A stretch of DNA of 64,000 bases from Tsukamurella paurometabola DSM 20162 (GTDB lineage: Bacteria; Actinomycetota; Actinomycetes; Mycobacteriales; Mycobacteriaceae), in assembly GCF_000092225.1 (NCBI RefSeq), contig NC_014158.1:2294001-2358000 (forward strand). Reading direction: 5' to 3'. The notes under the pieces were generated by a model. The model was not told the origin of the DNA. It saw only the letters and a list, made by a program, of their open reading frames with translations, and made no database searches. A program made the position numbers and the translations under genes. Positions 1 through 8,624 of the stretch are shown here, piece by piece. Within the stretch, counting starts at the first letter, position 1, and the number at the start of each line of letters is the position of its first letter.

Positions 1-2
1 CC

Positions 3-497
3 CTCGACCGCGACTACCGCGTGGTGGTCGAGATGGACGCCGACGGCTCGCACGCGCCGGAGCAGTTGTACCGGCACCTGGACGCCATTGACGCCGGCGC
101 CGACCTGGTGATCGGATCGCGTTACGTGCCCGGCGGTAAGACCGTGAACTGGCCGCTCTCGCGTCAGATCATCTCGCGCGGTGGCAATGTGTACAGCCAG
201 ATCATGCTGGGGACCCGGATTCGCGATATCACCGGTGGATACAAGGCCTTCCGGCGGGAGACGCTGGAGGGGCTCGGTCTCGACGAGGTGCAGTCGCTCG
301 GGTACAGCTTCCAGATCGACCTCACCTGGCGCGCGGTGCAGGCCGGTTACACCGTGGTCGAGGTTCCCATCACGTTCACCGAGCGCACCATCGGCGATTC
401 GAAGATGAGTGGCTCGATCTTCAAGGAGGCGGCGACGCTGGTGCCCAAGTGGGGCTTCCAGGCGCGCAAACGCAAGTTCCAGAATCGGCGCCGCTGA
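3..497 (+). CDS. ppm1: Polyprenol monophosphomannose synthase, C-terminal part
   Basis: This is the 3' part of a family 2 glycosyltransferase that transfers mannose from GDP-mannose to polyprenyl phosphate, making the donor for lipomannan, lipoarabinomannan and protein mannosylation. The start lies outside the window. The visible part holds the acidic metal-binding motif EMDADGSH, then GSRYVPGG and the [10 protein letters not shown] stretch typical of dolichol-phosphate mannose synthases, and ends in a basic tail ([12 protein letters not shown]). No membrane segments follow, so it is the single-domain synthase end. It faces rbpA across a shared terminator, the same neighbourhood as ppm1/rbpA in mycobacteria (known). 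Confidence 0.92.
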   Translation, partial: LDRDYRVVVEMDADGSHAPEQLYRHLDAIDAGADLVIGSRYVPGGKTVNWPLSRQIISRGGNVYSQIMLGTRIRDITGGYKAFRRETLEGLGLDEVQSLGYSFQIDLTWRAVQAGYTVVEVPITFTERTIGDSKMSGSIFKEAATLVPKWGFQARKRKFQNRRR

Positions 498-519
498 CGG
501 CGACGACCAGACCGTACGA

Positions 520-551
520 CGAAGGGCCCCGGATTGCTCCGGGGCCCTTCG
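520..551. terminator. Bidirectional terminator between ppm1 and rbpA
   Basis: A 12-13 bp GC-rich inverted repeat (arms at 520-532 and 539-551, short loop) lies between the two convergent stop codons, so it can serve both genes. The stem is read directly from the sequence. Confidence 0.8.
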
Positions 552-562
552 TTCGTCTCAGG

Positions 563-898
563 TCACTTGCCGCGACGCGCCTTCAGCAGGTCGAGCCGCT
601 CCTTGAGCAGCTCCTCCAGCTCGCCCTCGGACCGCCGCTCGAGCAGCATGTCCCAGTGGGTACGCGGGGGCTTGACCTTCTTCTCCTCGGGAGCCACACC
701 GTCGATCAGCGTGCCCTCCAGGCCGTTCTTGCACAGCCAGGTGCCGGGGATCTCCGCGTCGTCCGCGAACGGGACGTCGAACTCCTCACCGTTATCGGTG
801 CGGTACCGCGCGATCCGCCGCGGAGCGAGGTCGTGGTCCCGATCCGTCTCATAGCTCACCGCACCCAGGCGGCTGCCTCGTAGAACTCGATCTGCCAT
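563..898 (-). CDS. rbpA: RNA polymerase-binding protein RbpA
   Basis: RbpA binds the RNA polymerase beta subunit and group I sigma factors and stabilises the open promoter complex; it is restricted to actinobacteria and essential in mycobacteria (known). The 111-residue product has the expected N-terminal MADRVLRGSRLGAVSYE, the central core domain (TWLCKNG) and the C-terminal sigma-interacting helix starting at THWDMLLERR. Length matches the family. A GGGAGAAG ribosome site precedes the ATG, and a TAGACT hexamer at 935-940 on the minus strand is a likely -10, so this gene has a leader, unlike many neighbours. Confidence 0.97.
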   Translation of the reverse strand: MADRVLRGSRLGAVSYETDRDHDLAPRRIARYRTDNGEEFDVPFADDAEIPGTWLCKNGLEGTLIDGVAPEEKKVKPPRTHWDMLLERRSEGELEELLKERLDLLKARRGK

Positions 899-1020
899 GC
901 TTCTCCCAACGATCGCCGTACGCCGAACATTCCCAGTCTACCTGTCAGCAACCGAGAGGCCGACTCCCACCGCGAGCGGTCGCGCACGGCTCCCCGATAC
1001 ACCCGATAGAATCACCCGCC

Positions 1021-1356
1021 ATGACCTCCGCACGCCGCCGCCGCTCGGCCGCGTGTGCATGGTGCGGCCGGGAAGTGGTGTCCGAGGGACCGGGCCGCAC
1101 GCGCAAGTACTGTCGTCGCTCGTGCCGGCAGCGCGCCTACGAGGCGCGCGCAGCGCTCGACGGCTCGTCGCTCCCCACGGATTCGGTGGTGCTGACGGCG
1201 GCCGAGGCCGAGGCCGTGGCGGAGCGTATGTTCGAGGTACGGTGCGCAGCGGAGGACGTGCAGACCGCCGTCGCCGAAGGCGCAACGATCGACGAGCTGT
1301 CCGAGCTCGCGGACCGGCTGGTGGAAACCGCGCGCGCCGCGGAACGCCTGCGCTGA
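1021..1356 (+). CDS. Small Cys-containing protein of unknown function
   Basis: 111 residues. The N-terminal third is basic and holds a zinc-finger-like arrangement, CAWCGREV then KYCRRSCRQRAYEAR (four cysteines), as seen in small treble-clef or FmdB-like domains; the rest is acidic and helical (AAEAEAVAERMFEV...). This suggests a nucleic-acid or protein-binding role (inference). A TAGAAT hexamer at 1007-1012 sits 8 bases before the ATG with no ribosome site, so the mRNA is probably leaderless or nearly so. Divergent from rbpA. I do not recognise a named family. Confidence 0.7.
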   Translation: MTSARRRRSAACAWCGREVVSEGPGRTRKYCRRSCRQRAYEARAALDGSSLPTDSVVLTAAEAEAVAERMFEVRCAAEDVQTAVAEGATIDELSELADRLVETARAAERLR

Positions 1357-1386
1357 TCGACGGCCCCGACCCGAGGAGAGAATCCG

Positions 1387-2232
1387 ATGACGCCCGCCCG
1401 CCTACGGATCGGCGCCCTGATCGCGGCCATCGTGCTCGCGGTGTCCGCGTGCTCGTCGAACGATCCCACTCCGCAGGCAACGTCCGTTCCACCGGCACCG
1501 CCGGCGCCCGCCGCGATTCCGGCGGGTTGGACCGAGTCGACGGTTCCGGTGCCCGGCAGCGAGGTGGCGGGCACCTACACGGCGCCGCAGACCCCGCCCG
1601 ACCGGATGCGGGCAGCCCTGGTACTCGGCGGCGATGACCGTGGCAGTGACGTGGCCACCAAGCAGATCGCGGTCATGCTTGCCCATCAGGGCGTCGCGAC
1701 GCTCCGCTACACCGGTGTGGTGACCGGTCGACCCGACTACGCGCAGGCGCTCGACCGCGCGGGCCGCGCCCTCGGTGCGCTGGCCGATATCGCGAAGGTC
1801 GACGATGCGCGGCTGCTCGCCGTGGGCCACGGGGTGGCAGCACCGCTCGTGGTGGCGATCGGTGCCGGGCAGGCGCAACGTCCGCCCAGGCCGATCGCGC
1901 TGATCGAGCCGGTGGTCGCGAATCCGTTGCCGAACGCCCCGGACATCTACCAGAACACCCTGGCGCTCACCGACGCACAGAACAAGTACCTGGACAAGCG
2001 CAAGCACAATCTGGTCACCTGTTCCGACTCCGATATCGCGGTCGATTGTTCCGCGGTGCAGGGCGTGGTCGACATGATGACCGGCACGCACGCGAACTTC
2101 GTCCGCCTGCGCGGCGTGAGTTACGCCTTGCAAGAAGATGATTCCCGCGATCCGGCGCGCTACGGCGCGAACGACCTGCCGTTCTCGGCGAGCCTGAATC
2201 GGACGGTGGGCACCTGGGTCTCGATGCAGTGA
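1387..2232 (+). CDS. Lipoprotein with alpha/beta-hydrolase-like fold
   Basis: 281 residues. The N-terminus is a lipoprotein signal peptide (LIAAIVLAVSAC, lipidated Cys about residue 21), so the product is anchored outside the membrane. The mature part looks like a degenerate alpha/beta hydrolase: VALRYTG-like turn, then LLAVGHGVAAPLV at the nucleophile-elbow position, where Gly-His-Gly replaces Gly-x-Ser-x-Gly, so a classical serine nucleophile is missing. A GAGGAGAG ribosome site precedes the ATG. The stop overlaps the GTG start of the next gene (GTGA), indicating co-translation with the CPBP protease. Confidence 0.7.
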   Translation: MTPARLRIGALIAAIVLAVSACSSNDPTPQATSVPPAPPAPAAIPAGWTESTVPVPGSEVAGTYTAPQTPPDRMRAALVLGGDDRGSDVATKQIAVMLAHQGVATLRYTGVVTGRPDYAQALDRAGRALGALADIAKVDDARLLAVGHGVAAPLVVAIGAGQAQRPPRPIALIEPVVANPLPNAPDIYQNTLALTDAQNKYLDKRKHNLVTCSDSDIAVDCSAVQGVVDMMTGTHANFVRLRGVSYALQEDDSRDPARYGANDLPFSASLNRTVGTWVSMQ

Positions 2233-2843
2233 CGGACCGGAACGCGCTCGGCGGGGCGGCACTGGCCTCCGGTGCCGCCATCGCCTGGTCGAACGCCGTA
2301 CTTCCGAGACTGACCCGACGTTTCGGCTTGGGCCGCGAGGCCCGGGCGGCGGTCACCGCCGGATTCTGCGCGGCCGACGCCGCCCTGGCTCGTGTCCCGG
2401 TCCCGGCGGCGCTCGGTGTCGGCGTGGGCGGGGCCCTGGCGGCAGCGGGTCTGCTCCGGTCTCGGCCGGTGCCGCGCGAGGATCCACCGCAGCTGGCGCG
2501 ATGGATAGCGCTGGACATCCCGTTCGGCACCGTCGTCCCGGAGGAATTGCTCTTCCGCGGTTCCCTCACACCGCAGTGGGAGGCGGCGCTGGGCCGTCCC
2601 GTGGGCTCCGTCGCCGGGGCGCTCACGTTCGGCCTGTGGCATGTGGGTGCCGCTCAGGCGGCCCACGACCCCGTATTTCCGACAATCGTCGTTACGTCGG
2701 TCGCGGGAGCCGCGTTCGACGCCCTGGTCGGGCGAACCCGCAGGTTGTGGCCCGCGATGGCCGCTCATTGGGCCCTTAACAGTGCTGGTGCGGTTCTCAG
2801 CTCGGGTTCAGTGTTTTCGAGGTTTGTCGGTACCGACACGTAG
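2229..2843 (+). CDS. CPBP family intramembrane glutamic endopeptidase
   Basis: 204-residue membrane protein of the CAAX protease/bacteriocin-processing family. The three family motifs are visible: PEELLFRG (EExxxR), FGLWHVG (FxxxH) and HWALN (HxxxN). These place the catalytic glutamate and histidines in the membrane. Hydrophobic segments alternate along the sequence. Start GTG overlaps the lipoprotein stop by 4 bases, so the two are translationally coupled. The substrate is unknown. Confidence 0.85.
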   Translation: MTDRNALGGAALASGAAIAWSNAVLPRLTRRFGLGREARAAVTAGFCAADAALARVPVPAALGVGVGGALAAAGLLRSRPVPREDPPQLARWIALDIPFGTVVPEELLFRGSLTPQWEAALGRPVGSVAGALTFGLWHVGAAQAAHDPVFPTIVVTSVAGAAFDALVGRTRRLWPAMAAHWALNSAGAVLSSGSVFSRFVGTDT

Positions 2844-2882
2844 GATTGTGCGCAATGCTTGATACCGCCAGGAGGAATGACG

Positions 2883-3497
2883 ATGACTGACCGCCACACC
2901 GGCGCCACCGCACTGACCCGCCGGGGCTTCGCTCGTCTCGGTGCGAGTGCCGCGGCAGCGCTCGTCGCGGCCACCGCCACCGTCGGGATCGCCACGGCGG
3001 CCCCGGCCGTGCCGCCCACGCCGACGCCCACGGACGAGCCCGCTCCCACGCAGGAGGCGCCTCCGGTCGCCACGAAGACCGGCTGGGTCGCGCTGGCGGA
3101 CGATGCCACCAAGCAGATCACCATCTGGCACAACGGTGAGGTGGTGCGGAAGATGCCGACGTCGATGGGCAGCGATAAGCACCCGACGCCGAACGGCACG
3201 TACTACACCATGGAGAAGAAGCGCGACATGTACATGGATTCGTCCACGTACGGGGTGCCGGTCAATTCCCCCGAGGGATACCGGACCTATGTCGAGTACG
3301 CCACGCGCATGTCGTGGAGCGGCATCTTCGTGCACGCCGCCCCGTGGTCGGTGAACCAGCAGGGTGTGTCGAACGTCAGCCACGGCTGCCTCAACGTGAG
3401 CACCGAGAACGGGAAGTTCATCTACGACAACTTCCCGATCGGCACCCCGATCGTGGTGCGCGGCACCGTCGGCGGCACCTACACGCCCGGCTCCTAG
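2883..3497 (+). CDS. L,D-transpeptidase (YkuD domain), Tat-exported
   Basis: Makes 3-3 meso-diaminopimelate cross-links or related links in peptidoglycan. The 204-residue product opens with a twin-arginine signal (TRRGFARLG) followed by a hydrophobic stretch and AxA site, then a Pro/Thr-rich linker (about residues 41-62) and the YkuD domain. The catalytic motif HGCLN is complete, with Cys169. The start at 2883 is chosen because AGGAGG at 2870-2875 sits 7 bases upstream; earlier in-frame TTG and ATG codons overlap or precede that site. Use of the Tat route is uncommon for this family. Confidence 0.9.
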   Translation: MTDRHTGATALTRRGFARLGASAAAALVAATATVGIATAAPAVPPTPTPTDEPAPTQEAPPVATKTGWVALADDATKQITIWHNGEVVRKMPTSMGSDKHPTPNGTYYTMEKKRDMYMDSSTYGVPVNSPEGYRTYVEYATRMSWSGIFVHAAPWSVNQQGVSNVSHGCLNVSTENGKFIYDNFPIGTPIVVRGTVGGTYTPGS

Positions 3498-3510
3498 CGC
3501 CCCTGAACGA

Positions 3511-3546
3511 CAAGACCCGCCCCGGTTTTCGCCGGGGCGGGTCTTG
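3511..3546. terminator. Bidirectional terminator, L,D-transpeptidase / monooxygenase
   Basis: A perfect 15 bp inverted repeat (3511-3525 and 3532-3546) with a TTTTCG loop lies between the two convergent genes. It is the strongest hairpin in the window. Confidence 0.9.
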
Positions 3547-3561
3547 CTTCGTCTCGGACCG

Positions 3562-5043
3562 TCAGACGCCGGCCTTCTCGGGTGCGACGGTGCCGAACTT
3601 CAGCTCCGGTGCGTCGACCCGCGAGCGAGCGAAGTCGAGGGAGTCGAGCACGAAGTTGTGCCGGATCATCCACGGCTGCTCGGTCGCGGCCTTGGGCATC
3701 GCATCGGGGGAGCGCTGCACGTAGCCGGAGGTGAGGTCGAGCGCGGGATGCTCGGTCAGCACCTGCGCGCCGACCTCGGGCTCGACGTGGGTGTAGCCCT
3801 TCGTCGTCATGTAGCTGAGCAGGCGTGCGATCGCGCGCGCGGAGATGTCGGCGCGCAGCGTCCACGAATTGTTGGTGTAGCCGATGATGAACGCGAAATT
3901 CGGGACGCCCTCGAGCATGTAGCCCTGGTAGGCGAAGCGGTCGTTGGGCTTGACCGGCGCACCGTCGACCTGCACATCGACGCCGCCGAAGGCGAGCAGT
4001 TGCAGGCCGGTCGCGGTGATCACGATGTCGGCCTCGAGCTCGCGACCCGAGCCCAGCAGGATGCCCTTCTCGGTGAAGCGGTCGATGGTGTCGGTGACCA
4101 CGTCGGCCTTGCCGTCCTTGATGGTCTTGAACAGGTCACCGTTGGGGACGACGCACAGGCGCTGGTCCCAGGGCTCGTACTTGGGCTTGAAGTGCACATC
4201 CACCTCGTAGCCTGCGGGCAGCATGCTCTGGTTGAGCTTGCGCAGGAACTTGCGCGAGGTCTTCGGGAACGAGCGTGCGAGAACGTACTGGCCCACGTTG
4301 ATCACGGCGTTGATGTTGCGGGTCAGGCTGTGCGCCACCCGCGGCGGCAGCACCTTCGCCCCGAACAGGGTGAGCGGGTCGGCGTTCGGCACGGGCAGCA
4401 CGTACGTGGGGGAGCGCTGCAGCATGGTGATATGCGAGGTGTCGTCGGCCATCGATGGGATCAGGGTGATCGCGGTGGCGCCCGAGCCGATCACGACCAC
4501 CTTCTTGCCGGCGTAGTCGAGGTCCTCGGGCCAGTGCTGCGGGTGCACCACCTGGCCCTGGTACTCGTCGATCCCGGGGAAGGGCGGCTCGTAGCCCGCG
4601 TCGTAGTTGTAGTAGCCGGTGCAGGCGACGAGGAACTTCGACTGATAGAGCACCTGCTCACCGTCACGCTCCGCGGTCACGGTCCACAGATCGGTGCGGG
4701 AGTCGTAGTCGACGGTGCCGACCTTGGTGTTGAACCGGATGTTCTTGTCGATCCCGAACGTGGCGGCGGCTTCTTCGATGTAGGCCTTGATCTCCGGGCC
4801 GCTGGCGAGCCGGTTGGTTCCCTTCCACGGGAGGAAGGGGTAGCTCAGGCTGAAGATGTCCGAGTCCGACCGGATGCCGGGGTACTTGAACAGGTCCCAG
4901 GTGCCGCCCATCTCGGCGCGTTGTTCCAGGATGGTGTAGCTGAGCTGGGGGACGGTGCTGGAAACGCGATAGGCGGTGTCGATGCCGGCGAGGCCGGCGC
5001 CCACGATCAGCACGTCCGTCTGGATAGCCTCGGGATTGGCCAC
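3562..5043 (-). CDS. ethA: Flavin-containing Baeyer-Villiger monooxygenase, EthA-like
   Basis: FAD/NADPH monooxygenase that inserts oxygen into ketones; mycobacterial EthA also activates ethionamide (known). The 493 residues match EthA in length and order: FAD Rossmann motif GAGLAG near the start, MGGTWD, the signature YQGQVVHPQHW (FxGxxxHxxxW with Tyr first), NADPH motif VVVIGSGATA, and the downstream WDQRLCVVPNGDLF. GTG start with GAGGAG upstream. No divergent ethR regulator is present, so control differs from M. tuberculosis or the regulator is elsewhere. The symbol reflects resemblance, not proven function. Confidence 0.88.
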   Translation of the reverse strand: MANPEAIQTDVLIVGAGLAGIDTAYRVSSTVPQLSYTILEQRAEMGGTWDLFKYPGIRSDSDIFSLSYPFLPWKGTNRLASGPEIKAYIEEAAATFGIDKNIRFNTKVGTVDYDSRTDLWTVTAERDGEQVLYQSKFLVACTGYYNYDAGYEPPFPGIDEYQGQVVHPQHWPEDLDYAGKKVVVIGSGATAITLIPSMADDTSHITMLQRSPTYVLPVPNADPLTLFGAKVLPPRVAHSLTRNINAVINVGQYVLARSFPKTSRKFLRKLNQSMLPAGYEVDVHFKPKYEPWDQRLCVVPNGDLFKTIKDGKADVVTDTIDRFTEKGILLGSGRELEADIVITATGLQLLAFGGVDVQVDGAPVKPNDRFAYQGYMLEGVPNFAFIIGYTNNSWTLRADISARAIARLLSYMTTKGYTHVEPEVGAQVLTEHPALDLTSGYVQRSPDAMPKAATEQPWMIRHNFVLDSLDFARSRVDAPELKFGTVAPEKAGV

Positions 5044-5166
5044 GAAGAACTCCTCGGTCGCTGGCGGTCCCGGTAAGCCTCGGGGCTGCTTACTGAGACC
5101 GATTCAATAACTGGGGTCATGGTACATCTCGGAGCTCGACGGGGTCCAGATCCTCCCGTCGCCGGA

Positions 5167-5652
5167 TCACCCGACGACCAGGGTGTCCCCGTCCAGGCGG
5201 ACCGTGACGGCCGTGAGCGGATCGGTCGCCGGTCCCTTGGTGGCCGCGCCGGTCGCACCGTCGAACGTGCTCCCGTGCGCCGGGCACTCCAGTTCCAGCC
5301 CGTCCGACGCCGCGACGGTGGTGCCCTTATGGGTGCACGCAGCGTTGAAGGCCACGTAGGTGCCCACGGCGGGTTGCGCGACCACGTACGGGGTGGGGCC
5401 CGCGATGACCACGGCGCTGCCGACGGGGACCTGTGCGGCCGCGACCGTCGCCGCACCCGCACCGGGACCGCGGGTGCCGCCTCCCGCCGGTGTGGCGGTG
5501 CCGTCACCCCCGCCCTCGCCGCCGCCACAGGCTGCGAGCACCGGGACCAAGGCGATTCCAGGCAAGGCGGACAGGACCGCGCGACGGCTCGGGCAGAGCA
5601 GCGTCGATTCGTGGGCCGGGACTGGCTGAGTCGTCTGCGTCACCCCTCCCAC
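5167..5652 (-). CDS. Rieske [2Fe-2S] lipoprotein
   Basis: 161 residues. A signal with a lipobox-like LAAC after a basic N-terminus suggests an exported, membrane-anchored protein; a Gly/Thr/Ala-rich linker follows. The C-terminal Rieske fold has both cluster-binding motifs, CTH (CxH) and CPAHGS (CxxH), separated as in ferredoxin-type Rieske domains. It is probably an electron-transfer protein outside the cell membrane (inference). GTG start at 5652 is tentative, because ribosome-site evidence is weak. It lies 17 bases from the divergent DUF2231 gene. Confidence 0.85.
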   Translation of the reverse strand: MGGVTQTTQPVPAHESTLLCPSRRAVLSALPGIALVPVLAACGGGEGGGDGTATPAGGGTRGPGAGAATVAAAQVPVGSAVVIAGPTPYVVAQPAVGTYVAFNAACTHKGTTVAASDGLELECPAHGSTFDGATGAATKGPATDPLTAVTVRLDGDTLVVG

Positions 5653-5669
5653 TCTGCCAGCATTGGTAC

Positions 5670-6155
5670 GTGCTCACCGAGATCGCGGGAATTCCGGCTC
5701 ACCCGCTGTTCGTCCACGGCGCGGTGGTTCTGCCACCGATCGCCGCACTGCTGCTCGTCGCCGCGGCGTGGTGGCCGGCCGCCCGCGCTCGCCTGGGTGC
5801 GGGGACCCCGGTACTGGCTCTGGTCGCCACTGTCGGATTGTTCCTCGCCACACAGTCCGGCGAACGGCTCGCGCAACGACCGTCGATGGCGCGTATGCAG
5901 GACCGGATCTCCGAGCACGAGACCCAGGGCGACGCCACGTTGTACTGGTCGCTCGCAGTGCTGGTCCTGGCCGTCCTGGTGTGGGCGGGGTCGAATGCGG
6001 CTGTGCGGGAACGGATCCCCGGTGTCGAGGTGCTGTCCAGACGGTCCGCCGCGATCACCCTCGGAGTGCTCGCGACCCTGTCCGCCGCCGCGGTGATCGC
6101 GGGTGTGATCGCCGCCGGGCACTCCGGCGCGACCATGGTGTGGTCGGGGATCTGA
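5670..6155 (+). CDS. DUF2231-type membrane protein
   Basis: 161 residues with four hydrophobic segments. The opening IPAHPLFVHGAVVLPP carries the His residues typical of the DUF2231 family of small four-helix membrane proteins, some of which resemble cytochrome b-like proteins. The GTG at 5670 is the first sensible start; upstream codons in frame overlap the divergent Rieske gene. The pairing of an exported Rieske protein with a His-containing membrane protein suggests a small redox module (inference). Confidence 0.75.
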   Translation: MLTEIAGIPAHPLFVHGAVVLPPIAALLLVAAAWWPAARARLGAGTPVLALVATVGLFLATQSGERLAQRPSMARMQDRISEHETQGDATLYWSLAVLVLAVLVWAGSNAAVRERIPGVEVLSRRSAAITLGVLATLSAAAVIAGVIAAGHSGATMVWSGI

Positions 6156-6159
6156 CTCG

Positions 6160-6678
6160 TCAGGCCGGCGCGGTCTCAGTGCCGTGGGCCCGCGTGAGCT
6201 CGACGTAGACGGCGGCGTTGGCAGTGACCCCGGCACGCTCGGCCTCGGTCAACTCGCGGCGCACCTTGGCCGGGACACCGGCGACCATCGAGCCGGGCGG
6301 GATCTGCATTCCCTGCGGCACCAGCGCGTTGGCGGCGATCAGGCTCCCCGCACCGATCACCGCGCCGTTGAGCACGGTGGCCCCCATGCCCACGAGCACG
6401 TCATCGCCCACCGTGCAGCCGTGCAGGACGGCGTTGTGCCCGATGGAGACCCGCGCACCGACGGAGAGCGGCACTCCCGGATCGGCGTGCAGCACCACAC
6501 CGTCCTGCACGTTGCTGCGCTCGCCGACGGTGATGGTGGCCATGTCGCCGCGGATCACCGCACCGTAGAAGACGCCGACCGCGTCGCCGAGCTCGACATC
6601 GCCGATCACGGTGGCGTTCTCGGCCACCCAAGCGGTGTCCGCGATGCGGGGCACGACCTGCCCGAAGCGTGCGATCAT
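6160..6678 (-). CDS. Gamma-carbonic anhydrase family hexapeptide protein
   Basis: 172 residues of left-handed beta-helix repeats (IGDVELGD, VGVFYGAVIRGD and so on) ending in a helix. The three zinc ligands of the gamma-carbonic anhydrase/PaaY/YrdA family are in place at His64, His81 and His86. Substrate could be bicarbonate or a thioester. AGGAGG precedes the ATG. It follows the VIT transporter gene by 20 bases on the same strand, so both are probably on one mRNA. Confidence 0.88.
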   Translation of the reverse strand: MIARFGQVVPRIADTAWVAENATVIGDVELGDAVGVFYGAVIRGDMATITVGERSNVQDGVVLHADPGVPLSVGARVSIGHNAVLHGCTVGDDVLVGMGATVLNGAVIGAGSLIAANALVPQGMQIPPGSMVAGVPAKVRRELTEAERAGVTANAAVYVELTRAHGTETAPA

Positions 6679-6698
6679 GCGTTCCTCCTGCGAGTGAT

Positions 6699-7439
6699 CT
6701 AGGCGATGCCCGTGGTGCCGAGAAGCTTACCGACGGCGTAGGTGATGGCCATCGCGAGCAGCCCGCCCACCACGACCCGCACGGTAGCGCGCCTGGGATC
6801 CGAGCCACCGAGCACGGCCGAGGTGTAGCCGGTGATGCCGAGCCCGACCACCACGGACAGTACGATCCAGAGGATCCGGTTCGTGTCGATGAGTGACGCC
6901 AGGATCGGAATGGCCGCGCCCGCGCTGAACGAGATCGCGGACGAGACCGCGGCCGCGGTCGGACTGGTGAGCGTCTGCTCGTCGATGCCGAGCTCGGCAT
7001 CGAGGTGTGCCTGCAGGGGGTCGTGCGCGGTCAGCTCGATCGCGACTTGCCTCGCGGTCTCGGGAGTCAGCCCCTTGGCGACGTACAACGCTTCCAGCTC
7101 CGCGAACTCGGCGTCCGGCTCTTCGGTGAGCTCGGTCCGTTCCTTCGCGATGAGCGCCTTTTCGCTATCGCGCTGGGTACTGACCGAGACGTACTCGCCC
7201 AATGCCATCGACACGGCGCCGGCGACGAGGCCGGCTATTCCGGCGGTAAGGATCGCCGACGAGTCACCGGTCGCGGCGGCCACGCCGATCACGATGCCGG
7301 CCGTCGAGATGAGACCGTCGTTCGCGCCGAGCACGCCTGCGCGCAGCCAGTTGAGGCGACCGCCGACGGCGTCGTGGTGCGGTTCGTAGTGAAAGTCATC
7401 CGGTGCGGTGTCGCGATCCCCGCCGATCCCCTCTGCCAT
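6699..7439 (-). CDS. VIT/CCC1 family metal transporter
   Basis: 246 residues. The N-terminal half has the family's first helices with LRAGVLGANDGLISTAGIVIG and SMALGEYVSVSTQRDSE, the central cytosolic metal-binding helical part follows, and the last third holds three more membrane helices. Relatives move Fe2+ or Mn2+ out of the cytosol. The ATG at 7439 is preceded by TAGACT at 7447-7452 with 7 bases between and no ribosome site: a leaderless start. The promoter nearly abuts that of the divergent alcohol dehydrogenase. Confidence 0.88.
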   Translation of the reverse strand: MAEGIGGDRDTAPDDFHYEPHHDAVGGRLNWLRAGVLGANDGLISTAGIVIGVAAATGDSSAILTAGIAGLVAGAVSMALGEYVSVSTQRDSEKALIAKERTELTEEPDAEFAELEALYVAKGLTPETARQVAIELTAHDPLQAHLDAELGIDEQTLTSPTAAAVSSAISFSAGAAIPILASLIDTNRILWIVLSVVVGLGITGYTSAVLGGSDPRRATVRVVVGGLLAMAITYAVGKLLGTTGIA

Positions 7440-7446
7440 GGTCGTG

Positions 7447-7460
7447 AGTCTAGGTAGGTT
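7447..7460. promoter_or_regulatory. Back-to-back -10 elements of two leaderless genes
   Basis: On the minus strand TAGACT (7447-7452) precedes the VIT ATG by 7 bases; on the plus strand TAGGTT (7455-7460) precedes the alcohol dehydrogenase ATG by 6 bases. Only two bases separate the hexamers, so the two promoters cannot both hold RNA polymerase at once (inference). Confidence 0.6.
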
Positions 7461-7466
7461 CGGGGC

Positions 7467-8624
7467 ATGACGGCAGCACAGATCGGACTTCCGCGTCGGC
7501 TCGTGGTCGGGGGAGGTGCGAGTGCCGATGTCGGACGTGTGGTCCGGGAACTGGGATTCGCTCGCCCGCTGGTGGTGACGGACGCCTTCCTGGTCGCCCA
7601 GGGAACCGCCGCGCGGGTGGTGTCGGCGCTGGAGGAAGCCGGTTGTGTTCCTGCGGTCTTCGATGGAACAGTTCCCGACCCCACCACCGAATCGCTGGTA
7701 CCGGGGCTGGAGGCGGTGCGTGCGCACGCTGCGGACTGCGTGATCGGACTCGGGGGCGGCAGCCCGCTCGATACCGCGAAGGCGCTCGCCGTGCTCGCGG
7801 TGGGCGGCGGATCCATGCGGGATTACAAGGCACCCACCGTGACCCCCGGTCCCGCACTCGCGGTGATCGCGATCCCCACGACCGCGGGCAGCGGCAGCGA
7901 GGCCACGCAGTTCAGCATCATCACCGACAGCGCCAGCGACGAGAAGATGCTGTGCCCGGGGCCCGCGTTCCTCCCGGTGGCGGCCGTTGTGGACTACGAG
8001 CTGACGCTGTCGATGCCCGCTCGCCTCACCGCCGATACCGGGGTGGACGCCCTCACCCACGCGATCGAGGCGTACGTCAGCCGCAGGGCGAACCCGTTCG
8101 CGGACGGGTTCGCGCTCAGCGCGATCAGCACCATCGCGAAGAACATCCGGAGAGTGTACGCGGACGGCCATGATCGCCCCGCACGGGAGTCGATGATGCT
8201 GGCCGCGACACAGGCGGGAATCGCCTTCTCGAACAGCTCTGTGGCGTTGGTGCATGGGATGAGCCGCCCGATCGGTGCCCATTTCCATGTGGCGCATGGT
8301 CTCTCGAACGCCATGTTGCTACCCGCGGTGATGCGCTTCTCCGTCGGTGCCGCGGTATCGCGCTACGCCGATTGCGCGCGCGCCTTCGGGATCGCCGGTG
8401 ATACCGATGCGGCACTGGCGCAGTCGCTGGTCACGGCGATCGAGGAGCTGTGCGCCGACCTCGAAGTGCCCACGCCGCGGGAGTACGGCATCGAGCGTTC
8501 CCGCTGGGACCAGCTCGCACCGCTGATGGCGGAGCAGGCACTGGCCTCGGGATCGCCGGGCAACAATCCTCGGGTTCCCGATGCCGCGCAGATCGTAAGT
8601 CTGTACGACGAGATGTACGGCTAG
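7467..8624 (+). CDS. Iron-containing (group III) alcohol dehydrogenase
   Basis: 385 residues. The nucleotide-binding GGGSPLDTAKA, the PTTAGSGSE motif and the metal ligand set (DALTHAIEAY, then VHGMSRPIGAHFHVAHG) are all complete, so this should be an active NAD(P)-dependent dehydrogenase reducing aldehydes or oxidising primary alcohols. The start is leaderless by position (TAGGTT, 6 bases, ATG). The 3' end overlaps that of the convergent PE-PPE-like gene by 4 bases. Confidence 0.93.
   Translation: MTAAQIGLPRRLVVGGGASADVGRVVRELGFARPLVVTDAFLVAQGTAARVVSALEEAGCVPAVFDGTVPDPTTESLVPGLEAVRAHAADCVIGLGGGSPLDTAKALAVLAVGGGSMRDYKAPTVTPGPALAVIAIPTTAGSGSEATQFSIITDSASDEKMLCPGPAFLPVAAVVDYELTLSMPARLTADTGVDALTHAIEAYVSRRANPFADGFALSAISTIAKNIRRVYADGHDRPARESMMLAATQAGIAFSNSSVALVHGMSRPIGAHFHVAHGLSNAMLLPAVMRFSVGAAVSRYADCARAFGIAGDTDAALAQSLVTAIEELCADLEVPTPREYGIERSRWDQLAPLMAEQALASGSPGNNPRVPDAAQIVSLYDEMYG

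Noticed and set aside
3544-5076. Plus-strand open frame of 510 codons opposite the monooxygenase
   Set aside because: Antisense shadow; the minus strand encodes an EthA-like enzyme with all motifs.
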